Assembly (NCBI RefSeq): GCF_006538745.1 | Contig: NZ_BJLR01000041.1 | Span: 39,081-103,080 of the forward strand | Length of the DNA: 64,000 nucleotides | Direction: 5' to 3' | From: Cellulomonas cellasea | Lineage (GTDB): Bacteria; Actinomycetota; Actinomycetes; Actinomycetales; Cellulomonadaceae | Shown: positions 26,207 through 35,509 of the stretch, piece by piece | How positions within the stretch are numbered: the first letter of the stretch is position 1 | How the letters are laid out: every line of letters starts with the position of its first letter | Program-made: the position numbers and the translations under genes | Notes under the pieces: generated by a model | Told to the model about the DNA's origin: nothing | Seen by the model: only the letters and a program-made list of their open reading frames with translations | The model's database searches: none

Positions 26207-26224
26207 TCGGCAGGGGGCTGCCGA
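26207..26224 (-). promoter_or_regulatory. Intercistronic hairpin upstream of the binding-protein gene
   Basis: TCGGCAG and CTGCCGA (7-bp perfect arms) flank GGGG in the 83-nt gap between the second permease and the binding protein. It is the only sizeable gap in an operon whose other genes overlap or nearly touch. It may end part of the transcripts, or protect the 5' end of the binding-protein message so that more lipoprotein than permease is made. Confidence 0.45.
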
Positions 26225-26262
26225 ACGGGAGGGGGTCGGTCGACGCGTGCTCGTGCCGGCGG

Positions 26263-27159
26263 TCACTTGACGGCGCCGGCGCCCAGGCCGTTGCGCCAGA
26301 AGCGCTGCAGCACCAGGAAGACGAGGATCAGCGGGACGATCGACAGAAGGGCCCCGACGAGCACGTAGCCGCGCAGCTCGGGGATCTGGTTCACCTGCGT
26401 GTTCCAGGAGTAGAGGCCGAGCGTCACGGGGAAGACGGCCTCGTCGCGGAGCATGATGAGCGGGAGGAAGAAGTTGTTCCAGATCGCGACGAACTGGAAC
26501 AGGAACACGGTCACGAGCGCCGGGAACATGAGCCGGACCGAGACGGTGAAGAACGTGCGCACCTCGCTCGACCCGTCGAGGCGCGCGGCCTCGAGCAGCT
26601 CGTCGGGCACCGACGCCGCGGCGAAGATGCGGGTCAGGTACACCCCGAACGGGCTCACGAGGCTCGGCAGGAACACTGCCCAGAACGTGTTCGTCAGGTT
26701 GACCTGGCTGAAGATCAGGAACAGCGGCAGCGCGAGCGCGGTCGCCGGCACGAGGACGCCGCCGAGGACGACGTTGAACAGCATGTCCCGGCCCGCGAAC
26801 CGGTACTTGGCGAGCGCGTACCCGCACATCGCGGCGAGGACGGTGCCGAGCAGCGCGCCACCCGCGGTGTACGCCACGGAGTTCCCGATCCACCGCACGA
26901 AGATCCCGCCGTCGTAGCGCAGCAGCGCCCCGACGTTCTCCACGAGGTTCATGTCCGCGAACCACAGCGGGTGCGTGCTGGTGAACTGCCCGCGGTCCTT
27001 GGTCGCGGAGACGAGCAGCCACCAGATCGGGACCAGGAAGTAGAGCGTGAAGACGCCCATGACGAGCATCGCGCCGACGCGCGACAGCGGGTTCTCCCGG
27101 ACGCCGCGCGACCCCGTCGAGGCGGTGGCGGCGGGTGCGGTGCGGACGGCGGCGCTCAC
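26263..27159 (-). CDS. ABC sugar permease, MalG-type
   Basis: 298 aa from GTG 27159, overlapping the first permease by 4 nt. Six membrane segments are visible, starting with VMGVFTLYFLVPIWWLLVSA. The ATPase-coupling EAA loop reads EAARLDGSSEVRTFFTVSVR (~200), and the C-terminus FWRNGLGAGAVK matches the MalG family. It pairs with the MalF-type protein to form the channel for galactosides presented by the binding lipoprotein. Confidence 0.92.
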   Translation of the reverse strand: MSAAVRTAPAATASTGSRGVRENPLSRVGAMLVMGVFTLYFLVPIWWLLVSATKDRGQFTSTHPLWFADMNLVENVGALLRYDGGIFVRWIGNSVAYTAGGALLGTVLAAMCGYALAKYRFAGRDMLFNVVLGGVLVPATALALPLFLIFSQVNLTNTFWAVFLPSLVSPFGVYLTRIFAAASVPDELLEAARLDGSSEVRTFFTVSVRLMFPALVTVFLFQFVAIWNNFFLPLIMLRDEAVFPVTLGLYSWNTQVNQIPELRGYVLVGALLSIVPLILVFLVLQRFWRNGLGAGAVK

Positions 27160-28082
27160 TGGACGCCCTTCTTCTGGGTCAGCTTGAGGAACGCGAACGA
27201 CAGCACGAACGTCGCGAGCGCGAGGACGACGGAGAACGCCGCGGCGAGGTTGAAGTTCGGCACCGACGACGTCGAGTAGACGGTGAGGTTCGGCGTGAAC
27301 GTGCTCGTGACCGCCGAGCTGAAGGAACGGAAGACCTGCGGCTCGGCGAGGAGCTGAAGCGTCCCGATGATCGAGAACACGGTCGTCAGCACGATCGCCG
27401 GCAGGACGAGCGGGATCTTGACCGACCACGCGATGCGCAGCTGCCCGGCACCGTCGAGCCGCGCCGCCTCGTACACCTCGGTCGGGATCGCGAGCAGCGA
27501 GGAGTAGATGATCAGCATGTTGTAGCCGACGTAGACCCACGTCACGACGTTGGCCATCGCCCACAGCACGAGGTCGGCGGAGAGGAGGTCGACGTTGCTC
27601 GTGACCGCCGTGAACGGCGAGAGGTTGGGCGAGTACAGGAAGCCCCACATGATCGCCGCGACGACCCCGGGCACCGCGTACGGCACGAAGAACGCGAGCC
27701 GGAAGAACCGCTTGCCGCGCAGCAGCGGGGAGTCGAGCAGCAGCGCGAACACGAGCGCGAGCAGCAGCATGACGGGGACCTGGACGGCCCCGAAGAGCAG
27801 CACCCGCCCGACCGACGTCCAGAACGGGCCGTTCTGGAACACCTGCTCGTACTGCGCGAGACCGCCGAAGACCTGCCGGGCCGGCCCGAACGTGCCCTCG
27901 CGCTCGACGACCAGCAGCGACTGCCACACGGCGTAGCCGACGGGCAGCGCGTAGAACAGCGCGAACAGCGCGCCGAACGGCAGCACGAAGAACGCGATCG
28001 CGCGCTTGTGCGGGACGGGGAGCCGGCGCGCGGGCTGGGTGCTTCGCGCCAGCACCGGTGCGACGACCTGGGTGCTCGTCAT
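27156..28082 (-). CDS. ABC sugar permease, MalF-type
   Basis: 308 aa from ATG 28082, overlapping the GH42 stop by 4 nt. The cytosolic N-terminus ends in a Lys/Arg turn before the first of six hydrophobic helices ([19 protein letters not shown]). The coupling loop is [20 protein letters not shown]. The large periplasmic loop after helix 1 contains [11 protein letters not shown], typical of these oligosaccharide transporters. Partner of the MalG-type permease. Confidence 0.92.
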   Translation of the reverse strand: MTSTQVVAPVLARSTQPARRLPVPHKRAIAFFVLPFGALFALFYALPVGYAVWQSLLVVEREGTFGPARQVFGGLAQYEQVFQNGPFWTSVGRVLLFGAVQVPVMLLLALVFALLLDSPLLRGKRFFRLAFFVPYAVPGVVAAIMWGFLYSPNLSPFTAVTSNVDLLSADLVLWAMANVVTWVYVGYNMLIIYSSLLAIPTEVYEAARLDGAGQLRIAWSVKIPLVLPAIVLTTVFSIIGTLQLLAEPQVFRSFSSAVTSTFTPNLTVYSTSSVPNFNLAAAFSVVLALATFVLSFAFLKLTQKKGVQ

Positions 28083-30100
28083 GGTGTGTCCTCCCGGACG
28101 ACCCGCACGCTTCCGGCGGGCACGTGGACGTGGCCGGCGACCGGCCGGTCGGTGACGAGCTCGTGCCCCGTGGCGGGGTGCTCGAGGTCGCGGTGCGCGT
28201 GGTTGATGACGAAGAGGTAGCTGCGGCCGTCGCCCGTGCGGCGGACGACCTCGACCGAGCCGTCGCCCTCGGGCCCGGTCGGGCTGACGCCCGCGCCGAG
28301 CACCGCGGAGCGCAGCACGTCGCGCAGGTCGGGGGCGTCGAGCGCCGTCGCGACGTACCAGGCGACGCCGTCGCCGCGCTCGGCGCGGGTCACCGCAGGG
28401 ACCCCCGCGAGGGGCCCGTCGGCGTAGGACGCGACCGCGGTGGCGTCGGTCGTGCGCAGCCGCTCGGTCCACAGCGACGCGTGCGCGCCGGTGTCGAGCG
28501 TGACCCGCACACCGGGCAGGAGCGGCGCGACCTCCTCGGCGACGACGCCGAGCAGCTCGCGGAACGCGCCCGGGTAGCCGCCGAGCCGCACGCGGTCGTC
28601 CTGGTCGACGATCCCGGACCAGAACGTCACGAGCGCGTGGCCGCCGGCCTGGACGTAGGACGCGACCCGCGCCGCCTGCGCGTCCGTGACCATGTGCAGC
28701 GCGGGCACGATGACGAGGCCGTAACCGCTCAGGTCGCTGTCGGGACCGACGACCTCGACCGTCACGCCGAGCTCGTGCAGCGCGCGGTACGCCGCGTGCA
28801 CCTGGTCGAGGTAGCGCACGGCGTGCGACGGGCGCGCCTCGCCGTCGGCGGCCCACCAGGACTCCCAGCTGAAGACGAGCGCGGCGTCCGCGACGACGCG
28901 CGTGCCGGCGACCTCGTCGAGGCGGTCGAGCGTCGCGCCGAGCTCGACCACCTCGCGCCACACGGCCGTGTCGGTCCCGGCGTGCGGCACGAGCGCCGAG
29001 TGGAACTTCTCGGACCCCTGCGCCGAGGCGCGCCACTGGAAGAAGCAGACCCCGTCCGCGCCGCGGGCGACGTGCGTCAGGGAGTTGCGGGTCATCTGGC
29101 CCGGCTCCTTCGCGACGTTGACGGGCTGCCAGTTCACGGCGCTCGTCGACTGCTCCATGAGCAGCCACGGCGCTCCCCCAGCGAGCCCGCGTGTGAGGTC
29201 GGCGGCGAAGGACAGCTCGGAGCGCGGGTCGTCGAGCCGGTGGTCGAGGTAGTGGTCGTTCGCGACCACGTCCATCTCGGGCGCCCAGGACCAGTAGTCG
29301 AGGTTCCGGATGTGCGCGGTGACCATGAAGTTCGTGGTGACGGGTGCGCTCGAGTGCCGGCGCAGCACGTCGGCCTCGGCGCGGTAGTGGTCCAGGAGCG
29401 CGTCGGAGCTGAACCGGTGGAAGTCGACGGCCTGCGCGGGGTTGCCCAGCGAGATCGTGGCCCGCGGCGGGAGGATCTCGGCCCAGTCGGTGTAGCGCTG
29501 GCTCCAGAAGCTCGTGCCCCACGCGGTGTTGAGCGCGTCGACCGTGCCGTACCGGCGCTCGAGCCACCCGCGGAACGCCGCGGCGGACTCGTCGCAGTAG
29601 CACAGCGCGTTGTGGCAGCCGAGCTCGTTGGACACGTGCCACAGCGCGACGGCCGGGTGCTCGCCGTAGCGCTTGGCGACCTGCTCGACGAGCCCGAGCG
29701 CCCTACGGCGGAACTCGGCCGAGCTCGGGCACCACGCCTGGCGCCCGCCGGGGAACCGGGTCGTCCCGTCGGCCATCACGGGCAGGATCTCGGGGTGCAG
29801 CGTCGTGAGCCACGGCGGCGGCGACGACGTGCCCGTGCCGAGGTTGACCCGGATGCCGTGCGCGTGGAGCAGGTCGACGACCTCGTCGAGGCCGGACCAG
29901 TCGTGCTCTCCCGGCCGGGGCTCGACGTGCGACCACCCGAAGATGTTCACGGCGACGAGGTCGACGCCCGCCTCCTGCATGAGGGCGACGTCCTCGCGCC
30001 AGACGTCGCGGTCCCACTGCTCGGGGTTGTAGTCGCAGCCGTACGCGATGCCCCGCGTGGTGGCGCCCCCGGTGCGGAGACCTGCTTCCGGCGAGTCCAT
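28079..30100 (-). CDS. Beta-galactosidase, GH42
   Basis: 673 aa. ATG 30100 is chosen over an in-frame start at 30202, which would lie inside the operator region; the RBS is GGGAG. GH42 catalytic TIM barrel ~15-390: [10 protein letters not shown] opens it, the acid/base is Glu159 in WHVSNELGC, and the nucleophile Glu316 in LLMEQSTS. Metal-site-like Cys residues (CHNALCYC) follow the acid/base. A trimerisation domain ([10 protein letters not shown]) and a C-terminal beta domain close it. No signal peptide. First gene of the galactoside operon; it cleaves beta-galactosides such as galactan oligomers or transgalactosylated sugars. Confidence 0.94.
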   Translation of the reverse strand: MDSPEAGLRTGGATTRGIAYGCDYNPEQWDRDVWREDVALMQEAGVDLVAVNIFGWSHVEPRPGEHDWSGLDEVVDLLHAHGIRVNLGTGTSSPPPWLTTLHPEILPVMADGTTRFPGGRQAWCPSSAEFRRRALGLVEQVAKRYGEHPAVALWHVSNELGCHNALCYCDESAAAFRGWLERRYGTVDALNTAWGTSFWSQRYTDWAEILPPRATISLGNPAQAVDFHRFSSDALLDHYRAEADVLRRHSSAPVTTNFMVTAHIRNLDYWSWAPEMDVVANDHYLDHRLDDPRSELSFAADLTRGLAGGAPWLLMEQSTSAVNWQPVNVAKEPGQMTRNSLTHVARGADGVCFFQWRASAQGSEKFHSALVPHAGTDTAVWREVVELGATLDRLDEVAGTRVVADAALVFSWESWWAADGEARPSHAVRYLDQVHAAYRALHELGVTVEVVGPDSDLSGYGLVIVPALHMVTDAQAARVASYVQAGGHALVTFWSGIVDQDDRVRLGGYPGAFRELLGVVAEEVAPLLPGVRVTLDTGAHASLWTERLRTTDATAVASYADGPLAGVPAVTRAERGDGVAWYVATALDAPDLRDVLRSAVLGAGVSPTGPEGDGSVEVVRRTGDGRSYLFVINHAHRDLEHPATGHELVTDRPVAGHVHVPAGSVRVVREDTP

Positions 30101-30143
30101 GAGCTCCCTGCCCGTCGTGCGGCGGGAGCCGGTCCAGCGCGTG

Positions 30144-30157
30144 TGTGCACGTGCACA
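30144..30157. promoter_or_regulatory. LacI operator 1 of the galactoside operon
   Basis: TGTGCACGTGCACA is a perfect 14-bp palindrome with central CG, between the promoter and the GH42 start. It is 46 bp centre to centre from operator 2. Confidence 0.72.
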
Positions 30158-30187
30158 TACGTCGCCATAACGTCTCGCCGTCGAGAA

Positions 30188-30205
30188 TGTGTGAACGTGC
30201 ACACA
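30188..30205. promoter_or_regulatory. LacI operator 2, overlapping the -10
   Basis: TGTGTGAACGTGCACACA is an 18-bp palindrome with one mismatched pair. Its upstream edge overlaps the predicted -10 (30203-30208), so a bound LacI protein would block open-complex formation. Confidence 0.72.
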
Positions 30206-30232
30206 CTAAACAGCGCGCGAAAAACCTGTCAA
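30203..30232 (-). promoter_or_regulatory. Promoter of the galactoside operon
   Basis: Consensus -35 TTGACA (30232-30227) and -10 TAGTGT (30208-30203), spacer 18 bp, on the minus strand ahead of the GH42 gene. This is the most sigma-70/HrdB-like promoter seen in the window. Confidence 0.65.
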
Positions 30233-30280
30233 CACGCTGTCCCACGCCCGGCGCCGGTCACGGGCGCGCCGCGGTGCGGC

Positions 30281-31528
30281 TCAGTGCCGCGCGCCGGCGC
30301 TCACCAGGGCGGTTGCCCGAACGGGCGACGTCGGCGTGGGCCGGCGGACCGGCTCGTCCGGGCGACGCCCGGACCGCGTCAGCGCGCGCTCCACCGCGCG
30401 GCGCATCGGCCTCTGCAGCGGCCGCTCGACCCAGCGGTGCAGCACCCACGCGAGCGCGAGGCACACGCTCACGACCACCACGAGCGTCGTCACGCGGCCC
30501 AGCGCGGGGTGCAGCGCCTGGATGAGCGCCCACCCGTAGTACTCGTGCGTGAGGTACAGCGGGTAGGTCAGCGCCCCCGCCGTCGTGAGCACCGGCAGGT
30601 CGAGGTCGCGCACCGCCGGCACGAACGCGACGGCCGCGACGGCCGCGACGGCCCCGACCACCGCGAGCGCGAGCAGCGGCGGCCACACCGGCGCACCGGT
30701 CGTGAGCGCGTCGATCGCCGGTGCCTTCTGGTCGACCGCGACGACGACGCCCTGGAGCGTGTTCAGCCCCACGAGCGCCCAGGTCCCGCGCGTGTGCCCC
30801 TCGCGGTAGATCACGAAGAGCACCATCCCGACGCCGAACATCGACGCCCACGGCAGCCCGGTCAGCACCCCGCGCGCGTCCGGCACGGCGAGCGTGAGCG
30901 CCGTGCACACGAGCGGCCCGGCGCCCGCGAGCAGCAGCACGCGGCGCCGCGTGATCCCGACGAGCAGCAGCAGCAGGACCGCGGCGTAGAACTGGATCTC
31001 GACCCAGAGCGTCCAGTAGACCCCGTCGACCGCCGGCACCCCGAAGGGCTCGGACAGCATGGTGAGGTTCGCGAGCACCTCGCCGGGCGTGCGCGTCTCG
31101 AACGTCGGCCACGCCCAGCGCAGCGCGGCGGTGAGCAGCACGGCCGCCCAGAACGCCGGGTAGAGCCGGCTCACGCGCGACGCCACGAACTGCGGGACCG
31201 AGCGGCCCCACGCCGACATGAGGATGACGAACCCGCTGATCACGAAGAACAGGTGCACGCCCGTGTACCCGTACGGCGTGACCTCCGACAGGCGCGGGAA
31301 GGCCTCGTCCGGGGCCATCCCCCAGCGGTGCTGCTCCCGCGCCGTGAAGTGGAAGAGCACGACCGACAGCGCCGCGAGCAGGCGCAGCGCGTCCATCGCC
31401 CGCAGCCGGGGCGTGTGCGCGGTCGCGGGCTGCTCGACGGGCGTCCGCGGCTCGCGCGCGGCGGCTCCCACGTCGCGCGGACCGGGCCCGGGCGCGCCGG
31501 AGCGGGGTGTCGCCGGTGCACGGGTCAT
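30281..31528 (-). CDS. Membrane acyltransferase (acyltransferase 3 / OafA-YrhL type)
   Basis: 415 aa from ATG 31528; an in-frame start at 31549 adds little. After a Pro-rich N-terminus, about ten hydrophobic segments are visible. The family motifs are [17 protein letters not shown] (~50-66; conserved His) and [15 protein letters not shown] (~90). These enzymes O-acylate sugars of surface polysaccharides, antibiotics or lipids using a cytosolic acyl donor. Substrate cannot be predicted. The gene lies between the galactoside operon and prpD, divergent from the latter, and looks monocistronic. Confidence 0.88.
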   Translation of the reverse strand: MTRAPATPRSGAPGPGPRDVGAAAREPRTPVEQPATAHTPRLRAMDALRLLAALSVVLFHFTAREQHRWGMAPDEAFPRLSEVTPYGYTGVHLFFVISGFVILMSAWGRSVPQFVASRVSRLYPAFWAAVLLTAALRWAWPTFETRTPGEVLANLTMLSEPFGVPAVDGVYWTLWVEIQFYAAVLLLLLVGITRRRVLLLAGAGPLVCTALTLAVPDARGVLTGLPWASMFGVGMVLFVIYREGHTRGTWALVGLNTLQGVVVAVDQKAPAIDALTTGAPVWPPLLALAVVGAVAAVAAVAFVPAVRDLDLPVLTTAGALTYPLYLTHEYYGWALIQALHPALGRVTTLVVVVSVCLALAWVLHRWVERPLQRPMRRAVERALTRSGRRPDEPVRRPTPTSPVRATALVSAGARH

Positions 31529-31581
31529 CGTTCGACCATAAGCAAGCACTGCCGGCTCCGCGCGCGGAGGCGGGCCGGGGA

Positions 31582-31587
31582 TAGCCT
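31582..31587 (+). promoter_or_regulatory. Candidate -10 for the methylcitrate operon
   Basis: TAGCCT about 40 nt upstream of the GTG at 31626, in the 97-bp gap after the divergent acyltransferase start. The -35 is not recognisable. Weak prediction. Confidence 0.3.
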
Positions 31588-31625
31588 GGCGGGGCCCGCG
31601 ACGAGGCGGGTCGCGAGGAGGTCAC

Positions 31626-31751
31626 GTGCGCACGACGCAGCAGCCCACGACGCCGCAGGTCCCGGCCGGCCCGAACCACGCCGCCGGCGGTCCGGGAGCC
31701 CCCGACCCGGAGGCCGTGACCAGCGTCACCCCGCCGGCGGTGGGCGCATGA
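31626..31751 (+). CDS. Small 41-aa reading frame translationally coupled to prpD
   Basis: GTG 31626 has an ideal AGGAGG 4 nt upstream, whereas prpD itself has only a poor RBS. The 41-aa product is Pro/Thr/Ala-rich ([15 protein letters not shown], ending TPPAVGA) with no recognisable domain. Its stop overlaps the prpD ATG (ATGA), so ribosomes finishing it could start prpD. It may be a leader frame whose role is coupling. Alternatively, prpD has a longer unrecognised 5' arrangement. Confidence 0.5.
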   Translation: MRTTQQPTTPQVPAGPNHAAGGPGAPDPEAVTSVTPPAVGA

Positions 31752-33277
31752 GCGTCCGCCACGAGGTGCGGCCCCAGGCGGCCGACGTGCCGCTCCCCCG
31801 CGAGCGACAGCTCGCCTGGGCGCTCGCCGAGCTCGCGTGCGACCCCGTCGCGGCCGACCCGGACGTCACCGAGATGGTCGTCAACCGCGTGCTCGACGAC
31901 GCCGCCGTCGCCGCCGCGTCCCTCGTCCGGGCCCCGGTCGTCGCCGCGCGGGCCCAGGCCCTCGCGCACCCGCCGTCGTCGGGCGGGCGGGGCGCGCTCG
32001 TCGCGGGCGTCAAGGCGGCCCGGCGCACGAGCCCCGGGTGGGCCGCGTGGGCGAACGGGGTCGCGGTCCGCGAGCTCGACTTCCACGACACCTACCTCGC
32101 CGCCGACTACTCCCACCCGGGCGACACGATCCCGCCGCTGCTCGCGGTCGCGCAGCACGTCGGGTCCAGCGGCGCCGACCTCGTGCGCGCGGTCGTCACG
32201 GCGTACGAGGTGCAGGTCTCACTCGTGCGCGCGATCAGCCTGCACCGGCACAAGATCGACCACGTCGCGCACCTCGGCCCGGCCGTCGCCGCCGGGCTCG
32301 GCACGCTGCTGCACCTCGACCCCGGTGTGGTGTTCCACGCGATCGGCCAGGCGCTGCACACGACGACGGCGACGCGGCAGTCGCGCAAGGGCGAGATCTC
32401 GACGTGGAAGGCGTACGCCCCGGCGTTCGCCGGCAAGGTCGCGATCGAGGCGGTCGACCGCGCGATGCGGGGCCAGACGTCCCCCACCCCGATCTACGAG
32501 GGGGCCGACGGCGTGATCGCGTGGCTGCTCGACGGGCCCGACGCGCGGTACGAGGTCGACCTGCCCGGGCCGGGCGAGCCCCGGCGCGCGATCCTCGAGA
32601 CGTACACGAAGGAGCACTCGGCGGAGTACCAGTCGCAGGCGCTCATCGACCTCGCGCGGCGCCTGCACCACGAGCGGCCCGAGCTCGCGGACCCCGAGCG
32701 CGTGCGGTCGGTCGTGCTGCACACGTCCCACCACACGCACCACGTGATCGGGTCAGGCGCGGACGACCCGCAGAAGTACGACCCGCACGCGACGCGCGAG
32801 ACGCTGGACCACTCGATCCCGTACATCCTCGCGGTCGCGCTGCAGGACGGCGCCTGGCACCACGAGCGCTCCTACTCCCCCGAGCGCGCGGCCCGCCCCG
32901 ACACCGTTGCGTTGTGGCGGCGCATCACGACGCGCGAAGACCCGGAGTGGACCCGCCGGTACCACGCCGACGACCCGGCCGAGAAGGCGTTCGGCGGCCG
33001 GCTCGAGATCGAGCTCGTCGACGGGAGCCGGGTCGTCGAGGAGATCGCCGTCGCGGACGCGCACCCGCTCGGGGCGCGCCCGTTCGGTCGCGACCAGTAC
33101 GTCGAGAAGCTCCGCACGCTCGCGACGGACGCCGTCGGCGACGCCGAGCTCGACCGGTTCCTCGGCGCCGCGACCGCCCTCCCGGACCTCGACGCGGGTG
33201 GCGGCCTCGACGCGCTCCACCTGACCGCCCGGCCGGGCCTGCTCGACTCCGTCACCACACCCGGAGGGCTGTTCTGA
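31748..33277 (+). CDS. prpD: 2-methylcitrate dehydratase
   Basis: 509 aa from ATG 31748. MmgE/PrpD fold: a helical part to ~280 with [51 protein letters not shown] and [15 protein letters not shown], then a small alpha/beta domain with [17 protein letters not shown]. The enzyme dehydrates 2-methylcitrate to cis-aconitate analogue in the methylcitrate cycle that removes propionyl-CoA. Overlaps prpB by one base; no dedicated transcription regulator sits beside it. Cytosolic. Confidence 0.93.
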   Translation: MSVRHEVRPQAADVPLPRERQLAWALAELACDPVAADPDVTEMVVNRVLDDAAVAAASLVRAPVVAARAQALAHPPSSGGRGALVAGVKAARRTSPGWAAWANGVAVRELDFHDTYLAADYSHPGDTIPPLLAVAQHVGSSGADLVRAVVTAYEVQVSLVRAISLHRHKIDHVAHLGPAVAAGLGTLLHLDPGVVFHAIGQALHTTTATRQSRKGEISTWKAYAPAFAGKVAIEAVDRAMRGQTSPTPIYEGADGVIAWLLDGPDARYEVDLPGPGEPRRAILETYTKEHSAEYQSQALIDLARRLHHERPELADPERVRSVVLHTSHHTHHVIGSGADDPQKYDPHATRETLDHSIPYILAVALQDGAWHHERSYSPERAARPDTVALWRRITTREDPEWTRRYHADDPAEKAFGGRLEIELVDGSRVVEEIAVADAHPLGARPFGRDQYVEKLRTLATDAVGDAELDRFLGAATALPDLDAGGGLDALHLTARPGLLDSVTTPGGLF

Positions 33278-34170
33278 TGCTCTACTCGACCCGCACGGCG
33301 CAGGCCAAGCGCGCGGCGCTGCGCGAGCGGCTCGCGAGCGGGGAGCTCCTGCGCGTCCCCGGCGCGTTCAACCCGCTCTCGGCCCGGCTCATCGAGGCCA
33401 AGGGCTTCGACGCCGTCTACGTCTCGGGCGCCGTCGTCGCGGCCGACCTCGGGCTGCCGGACATCGGGCTCACGACCGCGACCGAGGTCGCCCAGCGCGC
33501 CGGCCAGATCGCCCGCGTCACCGACCTGCCGACGCTCGTCGACGCCGACACTGGCTTCGGGGAGCCCATGAACGTCGCCCGCACCGTCCAGGCCCTCGAG
33601 GACGCCGGCGTCGCGGGCTGCCACATCGAGGACCAGGTCAACCCGAAGCGCTGCGGTCACCTCGACGGCAAGCAGGTGGTCGACGAGGCGACGGCCGTGC
33701 AACGGATCCGCGCCGCCGTCGAGGCGCGCCGCGACCCCGGCTTCCTCATCATGGCCCGCACCGACGTGCGCGCCGTGCACGGGCTCGACGCCGCGATCGA
33801 GCGGGGCCGGGCGCTCGTCGAGGCGGGCGCGGACGCGCTGTTCCCCGAGGCGCTGCTCGGCGAGGACGAGCTCGCGGCGTTCCGCGCCGCGGTCGACGTG
33901 CCGCTGCTCGCGAACATGACCGAGTTCGGCAAGGGCGAGCTGCTCACCACGAGCAGGCTCGCCGAGCTCGGGTACGCGATCGCGCTCTACCCGGTCACGC
34001 TGCTGCGCCTGGCGATGGGCGCCGCCGAGCGGGGGCTCGACGAGATCCTCGCGACCGGGACCCAGGCCGGCGTGGTGGGCTCCATGCAGACGCGCGCCGA
34101 GCTCTACGACCTCGTCGACTACGCCGGCTACGGGCGCTTCGACGCGGGCGTGTACGACTTCACGCTGTAG
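33277..34170 (+). CDS. prpB: Methylisocitrate lyase
   Basis: 297 aa; ATG 33277 shares its A with the prpD stop. TIM-barrel of the isocitrate lyase/PEP mutase superfamily: RVPGAFNPLSARLIE, LVDADTGFGEP (metal site), the catalytic loop NPKRCGH with Cys126, and ARTDVRAV. It splits 2-methylisocitrate into pyruvate and succinate. The KRCGH loop separates it from oxaloacetate decarboxylases and PEP mutases. Confidence 0.95.
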   Translation: MLYSTRTAQAKRAALRERLASGELLRVPGAFNPLSARLIEAKGFDAVYVSGAVVAADLGLPDIGLTTATEVAQRAGQIARVTDLPTLVDADTGFGEPMNVARTVQALEDAGVAGCHIEDQVNPKRCGHLDGKQVVDEATAVQRIRAAVEARRDPGFLIMARTDVRAVHGLDAAIERGRALVEAGADALFPEALLGEDELAAFRAAVDVPLLANMTEFGKGELLTTSRLAELGYAIALYPVTLLRLAMGAAERGLDEILATGTQAGVVGSMQTRAELYDLVDYAGYGRFDAGVYDFTL

Positions 34171-34257
34171 CACCGCACGACCCGCACCACCCCGCAGGCC
34201 GGACACCCCGGCGCGACGCACGACCCCGACCCCGTCAACGACGATGGAGGCACCCGG

Positions 34258-35433
34258 ATGACGAGCGACCCGACCACCGCCCACCAGGCACCCGAGCACC
34301 CCGCACCCGACCACCCCGCCCCGCCCGAGCTGCACCGCGGCCTTGCCGGCGTCGTGGTCGACGCGACCGCGATCTCGTCGGTCGACGAGGCGAGCAGCTC
34401 GCTGCTGTACCGCGGCTACCCCGTCCAGGAGCTCGCCGCGTCGTGCTCGTTCGAGGAGGTCGCGTACCTGCTGTGGCACGGCGAGCTGCCGGACGCCGAC
34501 CAGCTCGCGGCGCTCGAGGCGCAGGAGCGCGCCGCGCGCGAGCTCCCCGGTCCGCTCGTCGACCTCGTGCGCTCGCTCCCGCTGAGCGCCCACCCGATGG
34601 ACGTCGTGCGGACGGCCGTGAGCGTCCTCGGCGCCCACGACCCGGAGCCGGACGACCGCTCGCCCGACGCCGACCTGCGGCGCTCGGTACGCCTGCTCGC
34701 CCAGCTCCCCGGCGTCGTCGCGCTCGACCAGCGCCGCCGCCGCGGCCGGGAGCTCCTCGACCCGCGCGACGACCTGGGCTGGTCCGCCGACTTCCTCGCG
34801 CGCACGTTCGGCGACGTGCCCGAGGACGTCGTCGTCGACGCGTTCGAGACGTCGATGGTCCTGTACGCCGAGCACTCGTTCAACGCCTCGACGTTCGCCG
34901 CGCGCGTGATCGCCTCGACGCTGTCCGACCTGCACTCCGCCGTCACGGGGGCCGTCGGCGCGCTCAAGGGCCCGCTGCACGGCGGCGCGAACGAGGCGGT
35001 CATGGCCACGTTCGCGGAGATCGGGACCGCCGACCGGGTCGGGCCGTGGCTCGACGAGCTCCTCGGCGCGCACCACAAGGTCATGGGGTTCGGGCACCGC
35101 GTGTACCGGCACGGGGACTCGCGCGTCCCGACGATGAAGCAGGCGCTCGACCGCCTCGTCGCGCACGCCGACCGGCCCGACCTCCTCGCGCTGTACGACG
35201 CGCTCGCCGACGGGATGCGGGAGCGCACCGGGATCCTGCCGAACCTCGACTACCCGACCGGGCCCGCGTTCCACCTCATGGGCTTCGACACCCCGACGTT
35301 CACGCCGCTCTTCGCCGCGAGCCGCGTCGTCGGCTGGACCGCGCACGTCCGTGAGCAGCTCGCGCACAACGCGCTCATCCGCCCGCTGAGCCATTACACC
35401 GGCCCGGCGCTCCGGCACGTCCCCGCGCGCTGA
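34258..35433 (+). CDS. prpC: 2-methylcitrate synthase / citrate synthase II
   Basis: 391 aa from ATG 34258 with GGAGG 7 nt upstream. The first ~25 residues are His/Pro-rich and variable. Citrate synthase fold with GPLHGGANEAVM and GFGHRVYRHGDSR holding the two catalytic His, and NLDYPTG holding the Asp. Following prpD-prpB by 87 nt, it most likely condenses propionyl-CoA with oxaloacetate; use of acetyl-CoA as well is common in this family. A perfect 18-bp hairpin ends the operon. Confidence 0.9.
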   Translation: MTSDPTTAHQAPEHPAPDHPAPPELHRGLAGVVVDATAISSVDEASSSLLYRGYPVQELAASCSFEEVAYLLWHGELPDADQLAALEAQERAARELPGPLVDLVRSLPLSAHPMDVVRTAVSVLGAHDPEPDDRSPDADLRRSVRLLAQLPGVVALDQRRRRGRELLDPRDDLGWSADFLARTFGDVPEDVVVDAFETSMVLYAEHSFNASTFAARVIASTLSDLHSAVTGAVGALKGPLHGGANEAVMATFAEIGTADRVGPWLDELLGAHHKVMGFGHRVYRHGDSRVPTMKQALDRLVAHADRPDLLALYDALADGMRERTGILPNLDYPTGPAFHLMGFDTPTFTPLFAASRVVGWTAHVREQLAHNALIRPLSHYTGPALRHVPAR

Positions 35434-35454
35434 CGGGCCGACCGGCGCCGGACG

Positions 35455-35494
35455 CACCGCGGGCCCCGGAGGTGATCCTCCGGGGCCCGCGGTG
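35455..35494. terminator. Bidirectional terminator between prpC and pyk
   Basis: An 18-bp perfect stem (35455-35472 with 35477-35494) around a TGAT tetraloop separates convergent prpC and pyk. The longest perfect hairpin seen in the window. Confidence 0.8.
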
Positions 35495-35509
35495 TGCGTG
35501 GTGAGAGCG

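Noticed and set aside
28058..33277. 1739-codon open frame on the plus strand running into prpD
   Set aside because: The part before 31748 is low-complexity antisense to GH42 and the acyltransferase; only the segment from the ATG at 31748 is PrpD.
34258..35433. Housekeeping citrate synthase rather than methylcitrate synthase
   Set aside because: Not excluded by sequence, but its place after prpD-prpB and its short length favour the methylcitrate role; noted as an alternative in the feature.
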